A stretch of 64,000 nucleotides of DNA from Eutrigla gurnardus (GCA_963514095.1 OY741268.1:28997064-29061063); one strand, 5' to 3'; counted from the stretch's first letter, positions 22,740 to 36,928 are shown. Translations and numbers: made by a program. The notes: a model not told the origin generated them from the letters alone.

Positions 22740-25700
22740 CCTGTCAAATATCAAACTGTGTAGCTGTTATGTGCATCTTTGGATCTTTGGATGTTTTAAT
22801 AGATCTACAAAACATCTGATTTAAGGCGTCGACCTCTAACAGCCTCGTTTTCAGCAAAAAGATAAAAAAACAAAAGAAAGTCCGAGCATGAAAACACCGT
22901 CAGTTATATAAATATACACGTTTCCGTCCGTCGACATGAGCCAACACGAGTCCTTTTCTAAAAAATGACATAATGAAGCACATACACGAGACTCCTCTCC
23001 TTCTGAGGCCCAGCGGTCCTTCACAGGACGTCTGGGTTTTAAACTGCCATTTCTCTTTTTCTTTGTCGACACAGATTTTATTTATTTATTTATTTGATGC
23101 CAACAACAATAGCACAGAACAGCGACATCATTGCCAGACACCATGACGTCCACACCACCAACATATTCTGGATTACAAAGGACAGCAGGGTGTTCGTTAT
23201 TATTTGCATATAATTAACCGTGATTGACTTTTTCATATATGGACAGGATATGATAACATATCTAATCATTAAAATATTCCCCCATTCAAGAAGCTGCAAT
23301 AATGGATTCTGAATCTTGATCTCAGCATGAATGCACGTTTGTTATACTGGGGTAAAGACAAATTATTAAAAGTTTATTAAAGGTTGGGAGCGTTTTGATT
23401 GCCTCTCAATGGCTCTCATATTTGGAGACGGCGCTAATGACACAGAGAATGGAGAAGCTCAGATAACAACACACACGGAGGGAGAGAGCGCCTTAATTCT
23501 CTGCTCAGGTTTTTATTACTCCACTTAATCTTTACAAAGCAAACAGGTGTTTGATGCCGTCTTCATGCTCCGGGTGTCATATTTCACTCCTTTAATAATC
23601 TAAAATACAGAATATTATATATATATACCGGGAGACAATCGTCGCCTCAACAACAAATCACTTAATTGACCAGCTTTTAACAAACAAAGGCGCTGCCTGT
23701 TTCTGATTGGTCGGGGATATACCTGCTTTATACATAATGCATGTCCTGCTGTTTCTACCCATCATGCCGTTGGGACTTTGGGATGTTTTGGTCTGTTTGA
23801 ATCAAAAGTAGTTGGTGTTTTTCGAGGACATTTTAACCGAAATGAAGAGCAAAGACACATCTGAGTGCACTGCTGTTGAAGTTTATAGACGAGACACGGG
23901 TTGATTTCTTTTCTTTTCTTGTATATTTTGAGTGTGTGATTTGTTTTGAACACATTTCAATCATTTCTTGCTGTGATTACATTTCAGATTGTAACTTTAT
24001 GTATAAAACAACAACCCTGTGACCTAACATTCCCTGTCACACTGAGCCTGAGAGGGAAGAGAATTAAAATAAAATATGGATTAATGTATCACTGTAATGA
24101 TGGTGGGATTCACACATGTTTAAATCATCGTCACATTAATCGGTCTGTGGATGGAAGTAGATTATGGGTGTGATTTTGTTATTTTCAAGGCTGATATTTT
24201 CACTTTTCTCACAAAATGAAGTTGTTGGTTGAAACAGTGAAACATCTTTTAATCAGGAGGTACGACGTGGACGGATTGAAATAAATACGGAGGGGCTGCC
24301 TGTTGTTTGTTACATTGCACTGTGTTTTATTTGTCTTTTACTTTGGTTGAACTTGGCACCCACCCCACCCTTTTTAAAATCCACCCTGTTAAAATACTGC
24401 TAGCTCATTCTCCGGAGCCTATTTACACTGTACAGCTCATCGTTTTTTATTAAAGATGATACTGGTATCTTATTGGTGAATTTTTTTCCCTCATTATTGT
24501 GATTCACAACATCATGTGACGACCAGGAAACCTCCTCAATTTCTGCTGAATGTAAGTTCACCCCAGGTTATTTTTTAAATACCTGACAAACTTTGGGGGT
24601 TTTCACAACACAAAGGTCAAAGTTCAAACAGAGATTTTGTTTATTTAAAATAAACCCTTTGAGCCTCTGACTTGGAAGCGAGGCTCGTTGTTTCAACATG
24701 TTTATAACCTGCCACTGAATGCCTCATTTCGCTGCTCTGTGTTTTAAAAATCCAGCATGTGATTCAACTTCCTGAGACGGTTGATGATGGAGGTGTTACT
24801 CATTGGCTGTTCTGGACACTCTTTGCCTGATGAGGTTGGGAAACAGGAAGTGATTCATTTCATATTTCTATCCATGAAATCATCTTCACAATGCTTTTTA
24901 TTTAAACTGTCCAAAACGTTACTTCATTGCTGTTTGATCACCAGTTAGTCAAACCAGGTGATCTCTGGGTATTGTGGCGGCTAAATACAACGCAGAGGAC
25001 GACAAAAATTAACAAAGTGGAATAAAACAGTAGTTAAATTTGTATGTTGGTGTGATAACCTCATCGTTTAACGAGGTGGTTATTTATTAATGTGTGTGAT
25101 GCTGACTGTAATAAAGAAAATAATATGATTTTATTCAATGTGTTTAAAACATCAGGTTACAGTAAGGAACAGTGACCAGTTGATGCTTTTGGCTTTTCCA
25201 TAAACGGTTTCTAAAGCTTTTTTTGTTGGTTGAGGACAGAAAAGTGCTTCCGTTTGTAATCGTGTGACTCTGGATGGTGAACAACAACACAACTCTTCTC
25301 TTTTACAACTTTGCACCAACTGAACCGCTCGACAAAGACCATATCGTGTGATCACTTGCAGCTCGGACTTCTTTGTAAATGAAAGTATTGTCTTTGCATA
25401 TTGGCGTCGTGGTGGTGTATTTATTACAAGGGGGTGAGGCAGAGGGGGCTGGATTGCTATGTACTTGAGTAGAATTTTCAAGACAGGCGTGTTACTTTAG
25501 TATTGATATTGACCTGCTGCTAGCAAGGTGTGCCTAATGAAGTGGCATATATATATAATTTATTTTTATTTTATCCATTTGAGGGGGAATAATTCGAGGA
25601 GCTATGGCTTGCTAAATCAGTTCTTTTAAATTACTTCTTAAAACACATTTTTATAGACTTGCTTCCATATGATGTCGTCTTCTTAATTTTATTTTATTAT

Positions 25701-26130
25701 TTATTCATATTATTTTATCTTATTGTTTTTCTACTCTTTTTTTTTAGCTCATCGTTTCTCTTAGTCGGTTGGTGTTCTGCTTTACTCCGTCAAATTGTGC
25801 AGTATAAATAAAGGTATAATTATTATAATTATTGTTTTGCATATTTATATAATGTAAGATTCAGTTAGACTTGCAAAAAAAAAAAAAACAGCCAATAGAA
25901 ATGTCCTTTATATGGCTGTTTTTTACTGTATATCTTTTTCACAGCGCCCCCTCCCAAATCACTGGGTGTAGTTCGCCCCCTATCGGTTGAACGAAGTCAT
26001 CGCATCTCATTCTGAATCTGAAGAAGACTGAATGAAGTCCAACATTCTCCGTCCAGAGACAAGCGGAGAGTAGCGGTTCGTCGACGGAAATGGCTGCGTG
26101 GAATAGTAATCATTAGTTCGTTTGGTCGCA
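22740..26130. other. intergenic region between ap1ar and smad5
   Basis: No gene seen. The sequence is AT-rich with only short open frames of no recognisable content. It includes a (TA)n tract near 23617 and a copy of repeat family D at 25857-25905. The tail before 26130 becomes richer in GC and CpG, towards the smad5 promoter. Confidence 0.55.
25857..25905 (+). repeat. dispersed repeat family D, copy 1
   Basis: GATTCAGTTAGACTTGC, then an A14 run and CAGCCAATAGAAA. A second copy lies at 59318-59361 with the same layout and an A15 run. Confidence 0.65.
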
Positions 26131-26139
26131 GATAGATGG

Positions 26140-29100
26140 GTTGATAAGGCGGGCGGGGAGAGAAGTGTTACAGCTCGGAACGCGTGAGTACGAAGGACAA
26201 ACAATACAGAAGAAACCGCAGCGCTCCAGACTGAGTGGAGCCGCCGCCAGCAACTTGCGAGACGTCCCAGAGCCGCAGCACGACCACCGTAAGAGCTACA
26301 ACTTCACACACCGAGACGTCGTTAACGTATAAAAAAAACAATAACTCTACCCTGCCGATGGTTAATTTGTCTCACGCTAATTTGCTGATGTTAGGTTTAT
26401 GATTGTAATAATCCAGCGGTAACTGTCAAACGTGTTTAAAAAAAAAAAGTTTGTTCACTCGTAACATTCCCTTATCTCTACGCGAGAAAAAGTGAAATTA
26501 TGTTTTCGGAAGGTCATCCATTGAATGTATTATTTTTTTGTGTAAAATAATGATAGTGGAGTTGTTTCGGTTTGTGTTGTAGTTTTTTTAGGCCGTAATT
26601 CTGCTCAGCTGTAACACCCCAAAGCGAGCACTAATTTGTGTCGGTAACAGCGGAGTGATATGCACTCTGCGCCTCCCCACAGTCTCTCTACTTGTGTCCC
26701 AGGATCTGGGGAGGACATGGCGCGGGGAGGCGGAGGGAAGAAACGGTGGAAAAACGAGAGAAAAATCGCCTAAAAAAAACAAAAACATTATCATGACCCG
26801 TGTTCACTGTTTCTTTAAAACAGGTATGTGCCTATTTGTGTACTTATTTGAACTCCAGTTAGCTAACGTACATCAGCAGCGGTACGCTGGACAGAGAGGG
26901 AGAGAGACATAGAGCGACACAGAGAGAGCGAGAGGCTCGCCACTTTCCCTCGGAGGGCTAGGCTAACTGTTAGCATAGCTTAGCTCGCAGTTGCGAGAAG
27001 TTAAAAAAAAAGTTTCTGGAATGGAGGAAGGGGAGGAATGGTGAAGTAAACTAACCGTTAAAGTGGTAAAAAAATATCGTGACTAAACAAGTCACGTTTA
27101 TAAGAGGAGGAAACAACATCCCGATCTGTTTAAACCTCCTAAACTCGATAGTTGTTGTGAGTAAAATGTAAAGTTAAGCTAAACAAGTTGTGTTCTGTAG
27201 CTAAGCTAAGCTAGTTAGCTTGCTTCATATGAGCGTTAACGTTTGACCAATGTTTTATTACGAATGTGCGTGTGTCCGTGGTTGTTGAATCAAAATGGAG
27301 TTTAATGGTATTTTTTACTGCTGTTTGGGGGTATTTGTGTAACGCTAGATCTACTTTTTTCCTCTTCTCTGGGGGGTGGGGGTGGGGGGGGTCTAACGTT
27401 AGTAGGCTACTCACCCGAATCCTCCTTCCATATTGTCTGTTTCCTGTACTTCATACTTGTCAAACATTTCGGGCAGATCTCGCAAAGTATTGTTCAGGAG
27501 TTTTTGTAGACTTTGTTCAAGAGAGGAGAATGACGGTGACGGCCTGTTAGCTTAGATTAAACTCTTGACTGTGATAAACAACAGCATGCAATGCCCCCCC
27601 CCCCCCCCCCCCCCCACTAAAATAACCAATATGTTGTTTTATAACAGCGATTTCTGTATGATGACTGTTTGCAGTTGGCCCTCTTTTTATCAGTTTGTTT
27701 ACTTTGGCTTTTGAAAAGGAGTTTACAGTATTTATTATATGTGCACATTATCTTCAGTTGAACATAAACTGATTTAACATATATGAACGTTTAAAGACAC
27801 TGCGCATGGGGGGGAGAATAGCATTTTGTTTGGTTGTATCAATTTGGAGAATACGTGACTGTTATTTTCAACATATGAAATATGTAGGTCATACATCCTT
27901 TTATTGTAAATGTATCTCACACACATGCTCAGGAACTCCAAGGAGGACCGAGACCATTTTTAATCATGCTTAGGCCAAAATTTGGCTTTGTGAAAAAAGT
28001 ACGTTGGGATCAAGACTTGATTTGATTTTCAGCCTTTTTAATACATCTTTTGATGGTTAAAAACGGCAGAGCCATCAGCTTGAGCGCCTCTCACTTTTGT
28101 GGAGATGATCGGCTTTATCTGAAGAGTTAAGCTATTCAGATGCAGATCAGCTCTTTACGGATTGTTTGTCTATTCAGGCGAGGTCCGTCTACGACTCGAG
28201 CGATATGTTTCCGTTTGTTTCAGTGAGATCAGACGCGTCCTTATGTTGAAACCTCTTATTTGGCTTTGCTCACTCACTACAATGAACTGATGAATCACTG
28301 CCGATCCAGTCTAAAAGAGACCTAGCTTCATCCAGGTGCGACTGATCAGGTTATGTGGAAACCGACATGCTGGACCTTTTTTGTGTGTGTATGCCTACAT
28401 GTTCCACTTTAGGGTTTCCCTCCGCTTTCAAGTTGATGCAGAACAATGAGTAGTGGAAGTGGGTGCAGTGCTGTTGGACAGCTGTGTGCTGGAAGGGAGG
28501 GATCGTGGGCAGAGATGGGATGAGGGAGGAAGCAGCTCTTTGTGGTCACATCCTTTTTGACTAAGGCCGTTTTCACAAGCCCCCAAACAGCTGCTGCAGG
28601 CTACATGTGTTTGACTGTCTGCTTGCCTGGGGATGCACGATATGGACAGAAGTGTCGGATATCACAGCATTTCATTAGCGTAGTTGTGCATCATACATTA
28701 ATATGTGGAAGCAGCAGTTTGTTGTGGCAGCCTGAAGCAATAATACATACATTTTAAAGTGGTGATTCAGTATTATGTTTTTTGTTTTTTTTGTATGTGA
28801 TTCATGGTTGTGCAATGAGAGATGGCTGATACTTTTATCAGCAATTTATATTATATCAAAGTATAGTTAATATACTGAGCTTGATTTATTTATTTCTCTC
28901 TGATTTTAGTCTTATCTGACCTTTTTATACACAGTTTAGTCATTTCCTTTTCCTTGCTGGTAGCAGACTAACCAGGCAGTCGTTTGCCTCTGGCCATGTT
29001 AGCATTTGATGATTTCCCCCTCCCCCATATCATCCACAGAAGCTTGGGAGAAAATATTGTTTTACTGTTACTTCATTTTAATTCAATTTAACTAACTGTA

Positions 29101-29905
29101 TGTTTTCAAAAACATCCTTTACACATTTTGATACAACAGTGTTTCATATTCCTGAGTACATAGATATTGTTGGGAGCTGTCAGTGTTTCCCCTCATGTTT
29201 GTCTTTTCGTGTGTGACTGTCTGCAAGTCCTAGATATAACACCTATCAGATAATTGCGTCATCCAAGTTTCAGAAAGAGTCTCTTCATGGAAACGATGTG
29301 TCAGATCAAAAAGAGGACAAAGGGCTTTTTGATCATCCTGTCTGTCACATGCTGTGCTGAGCTTCAGACTTTATAATCAGATCTTTTAAAATATATTTTA
29401 ATTGCAATGCCAGACAAATGAGCGTGTTGCTGATCTTTGCATGTATCTGCTGTCTTTCCTTTGTTGCAGAAAGCTTGTGGAGTAGAAGACTGACGCTGGA
29501 CTGGTTGGAGAAGAAGCTGGGAGTTGTCGTGGTTTAGAAGCGGTGTCCTCTTTATTTCTTAGAAGCTTGCCCCGCTGAGACCTGCTGCAGCGTGTCAGTT
29601 CGACAGAGGTCCTGATCTCAGCTCCTGCAGCCTGCACCCCCTCCCTCCATCAGTGGTGGTGACCCAACTCCGGACCGCTTGCTGCAGGGTCCTTCCTGAG
29701 CAGCAGCAGCTGCGTCCTGCTTGCTGACTCCCCTCCCTCCCCTGCTTCCTGTCCTTGGTCAGACAAGGCTAAAGCCTCCTCTCCCCTACCCCACCCCTCA
29801 TCTCTGTTGGCCTCTCATACTTTGACACACTCCCACTGACACATGTAAGTGGTTTCTCTTGTTGACCACACGTTCCAACACTGCTTTTAGACTACGGACA
29901 CTAAA
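26140..29905 (+). promoter_or_regulatory. smad5 promoter, noncoding 5' exons and first introns
   Basis: GC/CpG-enriched sequence at 26,140-26,830 is the likely promoter and first exon. Candidate donors are after 26288 (CACC|GTAAGA) and after 26820 (ACAG|GTATGT). A noncoding exon is likely at about 29471-29844: acceptor TTGTTGCAG ending 29470, donor CACAT|GTAAGT. The coding exon probably opens after the acceptor CTTTTAG near 29890. GCTAGC/GTTAGC-type words cluster at 26,850-27,240. Which first exon is used cannot be decided from sequence alone. Confidence 0.5.
27594..27615 (+). repeat. poly-C tract of 22
   Basis: An uninterrupted run of about 22 C in the 5' intron of smad5. It could form an i-motif on this strand and a quadruplex on the other, and is also a likely site of length error in sequencing. 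Confidence 0.9.
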
Positions 29906-30005
29906 GAGATCAACAGCAGGGGACCTCCGGACCTCCTCGGTCCCCCTGGATTCATCAACCGCCTTTTAGAGGTCCTCCTTTTTTACCTACAGTACAGCAT
30001 ACAGC

Positions 30006-33000
30006 ATGACCTCCATGTCCAGTCTCTTCTCCTTCACGAGCCCCGCAGTCAAACGCCTGCTCGGCTGGAAGCAGGGTGACGAGGAGGAGAAATGGGCAGA
30101 GAAGGCAGTGGATGCGCTCGTGAAAAAGCTGAAGAAGAAGAAAGGTGCAATGGAGGACCTGGAGAAAGCTCTGAGCTGCCCCGGGCAGCCCAGCAAGTGC
30201 GTTACCATTCCAAGATCACTGGACGGCCGGTTACAGGTTTCCCACAGGAAAGGTCTGCCTCACGTAATCTACTGCAGAGTGTGGCGCTGGCCGGACCTCC
30301 AGTCCCACCACGAGCTCAAGCCCCTGGAGGTGTGCGAGTACCCGTTTGGCTCCAAACAGAAGGAGGTCTGCATCAACCCATATCACTACAAGCGAGTGGA
30401 GAGCCCCGGTAGGTGCTCGCGTATTTTTCCGACTAGGGCCGTCAAAAAATATCGACTTGGCTTTGGGGTTATTTTTTAATACTGGAAAGTTAATGTTTAA
30501 CACACAATCCTTACTACGTTATTTGTCCTGTTGATCAAATTAACATCGTTATCTCTCTAGATATGTTGTTTAAATCTAGTTTTCCCATGCAAATTTTAAA
30601 CAGGGTGTTCAAAAAGACACAGTCATCACCAAATCTGTTCATTTTGAAATGTAGCATGCGTGTACATCCCTTTGCCCGAGCTCTGAGTAAACTGTGGAGC
30701 TGGTAAACAAATCCACAGAGGTCAGGAGGCTGTCATCACACACAGGCCTGTTCAACCCACCCCCTCCCTTTCTTAGAAAATCAATATCACTAGCTCTTTT
30801 GGAGTCTTATTAGGTTATATGCTTCTAGGCACTCCAGATTGGGTGTGGCATCAGAGAGTGGCTTACTAAATGCATCAACCACTCAGACTAAATCCCCAGC
30901 ACTTTCTCATCACTACCGCTCCTCTCACTCTTTCTCTCTTTCTGTCACTCACACACACTCACAGATGACCTTGAGGCGACTGCCTTTTTGACATTAAGCT
31001 TGACTGCTCTGCTCTGTGTTGACCAGTTCAAGGATGTGGATCACACAGGGTCAGGACAGAATGCACGTCATAACATTTAAAAAGCAAAACCTCGCTTGTT
31101 AGCCTTGGAGGCATGACGCTTAGAATGTCACTTAGAAGATGATAATAAAGGCTGGGGGAAACGCGCTCTATCCTCTTGATGAGATTGAAAATGAAAATAA
31201 ATGTGGATGGTCTCTGGTTATATCTTTACCAAGGTCTAAAGTGACTTTTGTAGAAATTTTTGTTCAACAAAACGAACTACTACTGATATCGGCTGCTTAA
31301 AAATTACGTTATTTGTTGAACTTTTTAGGATCTTGTGAGGGGCCTTTTTTTTTTAAAATATAATATATATCTGACATTTTAGAGGTCAAATGGTGAATCA
31401 TCAAGAAAATAGTAGTTGCAGCCATAGTGTTATGCATGAGTGTGTACTATGGCTACTTTTCCGAGAACATGCCCATCAAGGGCTTCGCTTTCCAACGGTG
31501 TCTGCATTTCCCTGTTAGAAATGGAAAGGATGCATTATTAACAAGGAAACACATTTAAGAACGATATGTCCCATACTTAACTCATGTAGTTAACGACGTG
31601 TGTGTGGTAGACATGACTCCTTTACATATAATGATCCATTCGTTTAGAAGTTATTAGAAAATCCACCTTGTGTGCTGCTTTAATTTTCAACAGCCAACTC
31701 ATTTTCCGCCCCCGCCTTCTTTGTCCCACCATCCAGTGCTCCCTCCTGTCCTGGTACCGCGGCATAGCGAGTTCAACCCCCAGCACAGCTTGCTGGTACA
31801 GTTCCGCAACCTCACCCACAACGAGCCACACATGCCCCTGAACGCCACCTTTCCAGAGTCCTTCCAGCAGCCACACAGCGGGGGCGGCAGCAGCAGCGGG
31901 GGCGGTGGAGGCGGAGGTGGAGGAGGTTCTTTTCCCATCTCGCCCAACTCTCCGTATCCCCCTTCTCCAGCCAGCAGTGGTACTTATCCAAACTCTCCTG
32001 CCAGCTCGGGGCCCTCAAGTCCATTCCAGCTCCCAGGTACGCCAAACACACTCGTGTACCTGACCCTGGGCAAGGTGCCAAACTATTGTCTTTTTCTCCT
32101 TGTTTTTTGTTTGTTGCCGTCAAGTATCCAACAACAGTCTTTTTTTAAAAACTTATGTAAGGAACATATTTAACAATTAAGTAACAACCTTCTATCAGAG
32201 ATCCAGGTGAATTTGTTTTAATATATATTTAATATGGAAAAAACCCAGTCAAGGAAAGTCGTGGGTGGACTTCATTGAAGCATCAATTTGGTATGTGTTT
32301 CCTAGACTGTCCAATTCCCAAATAGTTCAAACCTGTGCATGATGCACTTTGTTATTATGCAGTGGAAAATGTTGTTAGTAGTACTCTAACCAGGTCAAGC
32401 TATTATATTAATTCAAATCAAGCTACACCCCTAAATGAGAACAAAGGAAATGCCAGCTAAGCAGTGTCCAGCAGAGCCAGGGCTGCTGGCTGCTGTCAAG
32501 CCATGAACTCGGTGGACCAGACTGCCTTTCTGTCTGTGAAACTGACTGGAGACAGAGCAGATACACCCAACATTAAGAACTGAGACATTCCTTTCTGCCA
32601 TTCTCAGTAGTCTTGATATATATGAAAACATTTGGACTATCCAGATGGTGCTTGTGCTTTTAGTGTGTGTGTGTGGACGTCCCTGCTGCTGTATCTGTCT
32701 GGTGACTAGCGCTCTATTCTGCTCCAGTCCAGATCTGCTGACACATCCGGTCGCTGCAGGCAGTCAGGCAGAAAAAGTTTTCATGGCATCATAGGATTTT
32801 ATTTGTGCTGAAAAGCCCATGATGGCTATTTGTCTACATTCTCATAATCATCTAAATGTTCTCAGTGCCATCTAAAGTGGAGTTTTTTTGTTTTCCCCCC
32901 TGCATTGTTGTTGTTTTGTTCCCCCCGTGTGCTTCGGTGTGGGCTTGGAAAGCTCATATTGCATCTCTGTTGGGAATGGGTTAGCATGTGGATTTGCATC

Positions 33001-35218
33001 TGAGGAATATGTGAAATCTGACCCCATTTCCGGGGTACAGATCCTGACATGATTGTCCGAGTCTAGGGAGGTGTGTGTGTTTGTGTGTGTGTGGGGGACT
33101 ATTAGCCAGCAACAACTGGTCTCTTCCTCACTAACTGCTCTCTTTAATGTCTCAGCTGACACCCCACCCCCAGCCTACATGCCCCCTGACGAGCAGCTGG
33201 GCCAGGAGAGCCAATCCATGGAAACAAGCAGCAGCCTGGTGCCACCGAACATGGCCAGAGGAGGTGAGGATTGCTCTCATTGACATACAAGAAGTGCAAT
33301 ATGACGGCTTATCGGCGTCTGAGCGGTTTACAGTACACTTGAGGCACTATTTGATTACTCTGGAAAATTGAAAAATGTCCCCCTCCATCTCTTCATATTT
33401 GTTCGTGCTGCTGAATGGCACCGCCTGTAACAATTCACTGCTGCAAAAGTGAAAAGCCAGGCCCCGGCCCTTTTCATTGGCCTGCCCTCTTGCTCTGCGG
33501 TGGCATTTGCAGCTGCAGCACTGCAGTGGTCTCACACACCGATTCTGCAATACTGCCATAAAGAAGATCCGCCGTTACGCTGGCTTTGCTTTTTCACGCT
33601 GAATAAAAACAACGGCTGCTTAATGCCGCCCCAGTGTGTGTGATTTCAGATGGCATGCTGGCATGGCAGGATCACAAGGCGCTGCATTTAACCCATCGGC
33701 GTACAGTGTGATGTATAACATAGGCCGAGCAGTGTTACCGGTTTACATGCCGGTTGATTTGTAAGGATCTCGGCTGCTGTACATTAGCTGCTTTGTTTAA
33801 AATCTCGCTGTGGTTGGCACGAATGACAAGTCATCAAAATGTCACACCCATCGTGGCGTCCTTTTCATACAGACGTCGGCTCTGTGATGATTTCACCTCC
33901 TCTACCTTTTCACACAGTACAGCAAGCAGAATACAACAGTCCCGCCTTGCATTTTAATGCCACGTGTGCTGTTGTTAATATTGAATATTTGCCAAGTCTG
34001 ATCAAATATTTATCATAATGTAACCTGACCATCATCTTTTCTTTACACAGTTTACATAATGTTTTGTGTCTGAGGAGAGAAGAGAACTGAATAACTAGTC
34101 TTTTCATAACAAATAGTTAACTTATTAATAAATAAATGAATCCTGTCACATACGTTTTAATATACCTGTATATTGAATGGTTTTATGAATGGATGGAGAT
34201 GGGCAGCATGTGCTTACTGGTAATGGGTCCATAGTGATCACTCACCATATTGCTTTTGTACCACAAATCTTAATCGATGACTTATGCCTCCTAGGAGATG
34301 TGTGTGATGATGTCATCAGCTAAGTGTATGACTCATCCTTTATCAATCGAACCGTGTCGTGTTGTGCAATTTGTCAGACGTGCAACCGGTGGAGTACGAG
34401 GAGCCGAGTCACTGGTGCTCCATTGTCTACTATGAACTGAACAACCGCGTAGGTGAGGCTTACCACGCCTCGTCAACCAGCGTGCTGGTGGACGGCTTCA
34501 CCGACCCTTCCAACAACAAGAACCGCTTCTGCCTCGGACTGCTGTCCAACGTCAACCGCAACTCCACCATCGAGAACACCCGCAGACACATCGGCAAAGG
34601 TACGGCTCAGTCACCGGGGAGGAGGCGTGGTGTTGTTGTGTTACGTTGTGTGTTTCCTGCAGAGTCCTGACCCCTCGGCTGTCTTGTTTTTTTCCCCCTG
34701 TTCACCAGGAGTGCACCTGTATTACGTGGGAGGGGAGGTGTACGCAGAGTGCCTCAGCGACACCAGCATATTTGTCCAGAGCCGTAACTGTAACTACCAC
34801 CACGGCTTCCACCCCACCACCGTCTGCAAGATCCCCAGCGGATGTAGCCTCAAGATTTTCAACAACCAGGAGTTTGCTCAGCTTCTGGCCCAGTCGGTCA
34901 ACCACGGCTTCGAGGCCGTCTATGAGCTCACCAAGATGTGCACCATCAGGATGAGCTTCGTCAAGGTAAGGGCCATCAGAAGGCAGAGGGGGGAGGGGAG
35001 GCAGTACATGTCTCATCCTTTCTCTGAACAAACGCCATAATCAGTCGTTAAATGTTTGTTCTGCCTCCTCACAGGGCTGGGGAGCCGAATATCACCGACA
35101 GGACGTCACCAGCACCCCCTGCTGGATCGAGGTGCACCTGCATGGGCCCCTCCAGTGGCTGGACAAGGTGCTCACACAGATGGGTTCGCCTCTCAACCCA
35201 ATCTCCTCTGTGTCCTAA
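30006..35218 (+). CDS. smad5: SMAD family member 5 (BMP receptor-regulated SMAD)
   Basis: This is a BMP-pathway R-SMAD: phosphorylated at its C-terminal SSVS by type I receptors, it joins SMAD4 and regulates nuclear targets. Six coding exons: 30006-30408, 31737-32036, 33156-33263, 34378-34599, 34709-34965, 35075-35218, giving 477 residues (human 465). Residues 13-136 form MH1, with the basic KKLKKKK signal and the LQVSHRKGLPHV DNA-contact hairpin. The linker has SPNSPYPPSP phosphosites and PPPAYMPP, the Smurf WW ligand. The rest is MH2, ending NPISSVS. SMAD5 rather than SMAD1 or SMAD9 is indicated by MTSM, QPSKC, EFNPQHSLLVQF, YMPPD, GFEAVYE and SPLNPISSVS. A glycine/serine-rich insertion (31880-31929) accounts for the extra length. 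Two in-frame Met codons start the protein; MTSM is the conserved one. Confidence 0.97.
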
Positions 35219-36160
35219 TGGTGGACTCGTGGGAGATCCTTTCTACTATTTTTTTTATTTTTAACCTGTATTTTCTCCCCCCCACCCCCTAAGTGATTTA
35301 TAATTTAAGGTGGTCTTAATGGCTGAACTGTTTACACTTAACTTTGGGAAGGGATTTTGAACTCTGGCTGGAAATTCAACAAACAGCAACAGCCGGAGCA
35401 ATGTTGTTGAAACGGTGACGTGACACAAGCAGATACCCGGAAATCAGATGAGCTTCCATCGGGGCAGTAACGACATGGACACACTACTGCTCCACGATGC
35501 CACGACACCTGCAGGAAGCAAGGGCTCCCTTTTTTGTCACATTTGAATCTGTCAAATGTTCTTTTTTTTTTTTTTTTGCATCAAGTTTTTAATGTTTTCC
35601 TGAAACGTTTTTATTTCTCTGTATGTGTAGTTTTTAATGTAGCAGAACTGTTTCACTACTCTGCCTTATGTCCGACCAGACAAAATGGAATTTAACTGAA
35701 CACTTTTTCTTACGTTGTCTCGACATCAGATATTTACAATTTAAGATATAGACACTTTTATGTTTACCGTTAGGCTCAGATATAACAAAATGCTTTCTTT
35801 TCATAGTCTCTACTGCTAGAAATGAACACTGAGCTACTGCCTTTTTTTAAAGGTTACGTATGCCAACCTGATAGTTTTTGACATGGGAGATCAATCACTG
35901 AACAAGTTTAACATGCCATAAGCTAACAACATTGTGAATGTTACACCTATTGCAACAGAATTAGTCATTTATGATATAATCGGACGACGGATATCATTTT
36001 TGATTCTTGTTTGTACTCGAGTTCAAGTAAGTGACTATTTTTTCCATACTCACTGTATTAACAATATTGTGCACTCGTGGATTTTGTGGAGGCATATTCA
36101 ATTTTGACGTGGGTACCAAGGCATTATGTTGATAGATTATTGACTTCAGTAGCTCAATGA

Positions 36161-36166
36161 AATAAA
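36161..36166 (+). terminator. poly(A) signal of smad5
   Basis: AATAAA about 940 bases after the stop. The 3' UTR between is AT-rich with several T-rich runs. Confidence 0.6.
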
Positions 36167-36917
36167 CAGGTTATGTGGTAACAATGATGTTTTATTCCTG
36201 CTTTTCCGTTTCAATTTTAGTAATACATGGCAAGTTGCAAATGAATTAGGATGGACATTTACTTTGATAGAATTTTCTATATTGAATATTGATCTACCTG
36301 TGATCACCTTGTTTGAATAGTTGGTATTCGATGTTTAAATTCAGCATGGGGACACATTCTTGAATTTTTTTTTCTGCTTCTCTTGATGCATTAAGGAAGT
36401 TGACATTGTTTTGTTTTAACTCCTTTTGAATGAATACAAAATTAAATATTAAATGCACGTTCCAGAAAGCCACACATGGAGCCAGGAGTAGCTATGCTTG
36501 GATTAGCTGAAAAAAGCCTTGAAAATGTCTTCAAGATCTAAAGATTATCACTTCTTTATCAGCTAAATTAAGGCCAACTACTGGTTTAATATTCATTAAA
36601 GAACTGACTATTTACATTAAGTTTCCTGGTGAAAAGACATAAACTCAACCCGGCAGATATTAAATTATAATGCAACACATCTATGTACTTAAAAAGTTAC
36701 ATTTCTGAAACTCAATGGAGGAATTCTGGGATTAAAGATGGATAAAATGTACTTAAAACATTTTTAACCACTTTTGTAGACTGATTTGTACTCATATTTG
36801 TATATTACATAATACCATAATATTTCTACTGGAGGTTTTTTTAACCTTCTACTGGATAATTCCCATTACAGTGCAGTACAGCAATGTGTAATGTAACCTC
36901 CAGCCTCTCAACTTCCT

Positions 36918-36928
36918 ATTGGTCCACG
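36918..36928 (+). promoter_or_regulatory. ERSE-II element upstream of syvn1
   Basis: ATTGGTCCACG is an exact match to the ER stress response element II (ATTGG-N-CCACG), bound by NF-Y with ATF6 or XBP1. It lies about 440 bases upstream of the probable end of syvn1 exon 1. Mammalian SYVN1 is known to be induced by the unfolded protein response. A UPRE-like TGACGTGG also occurs at 36105-36112, inside the smad5 3' UTR. Confidence 0.7.

Noticed and set aside
34453..35040. 195-codon plus-strand ORF in another frame over smad5
   Set aside because: It reads exons 4-5 partly out of frame and through an intron. The MH2 domain is encoded in the spliced frame.
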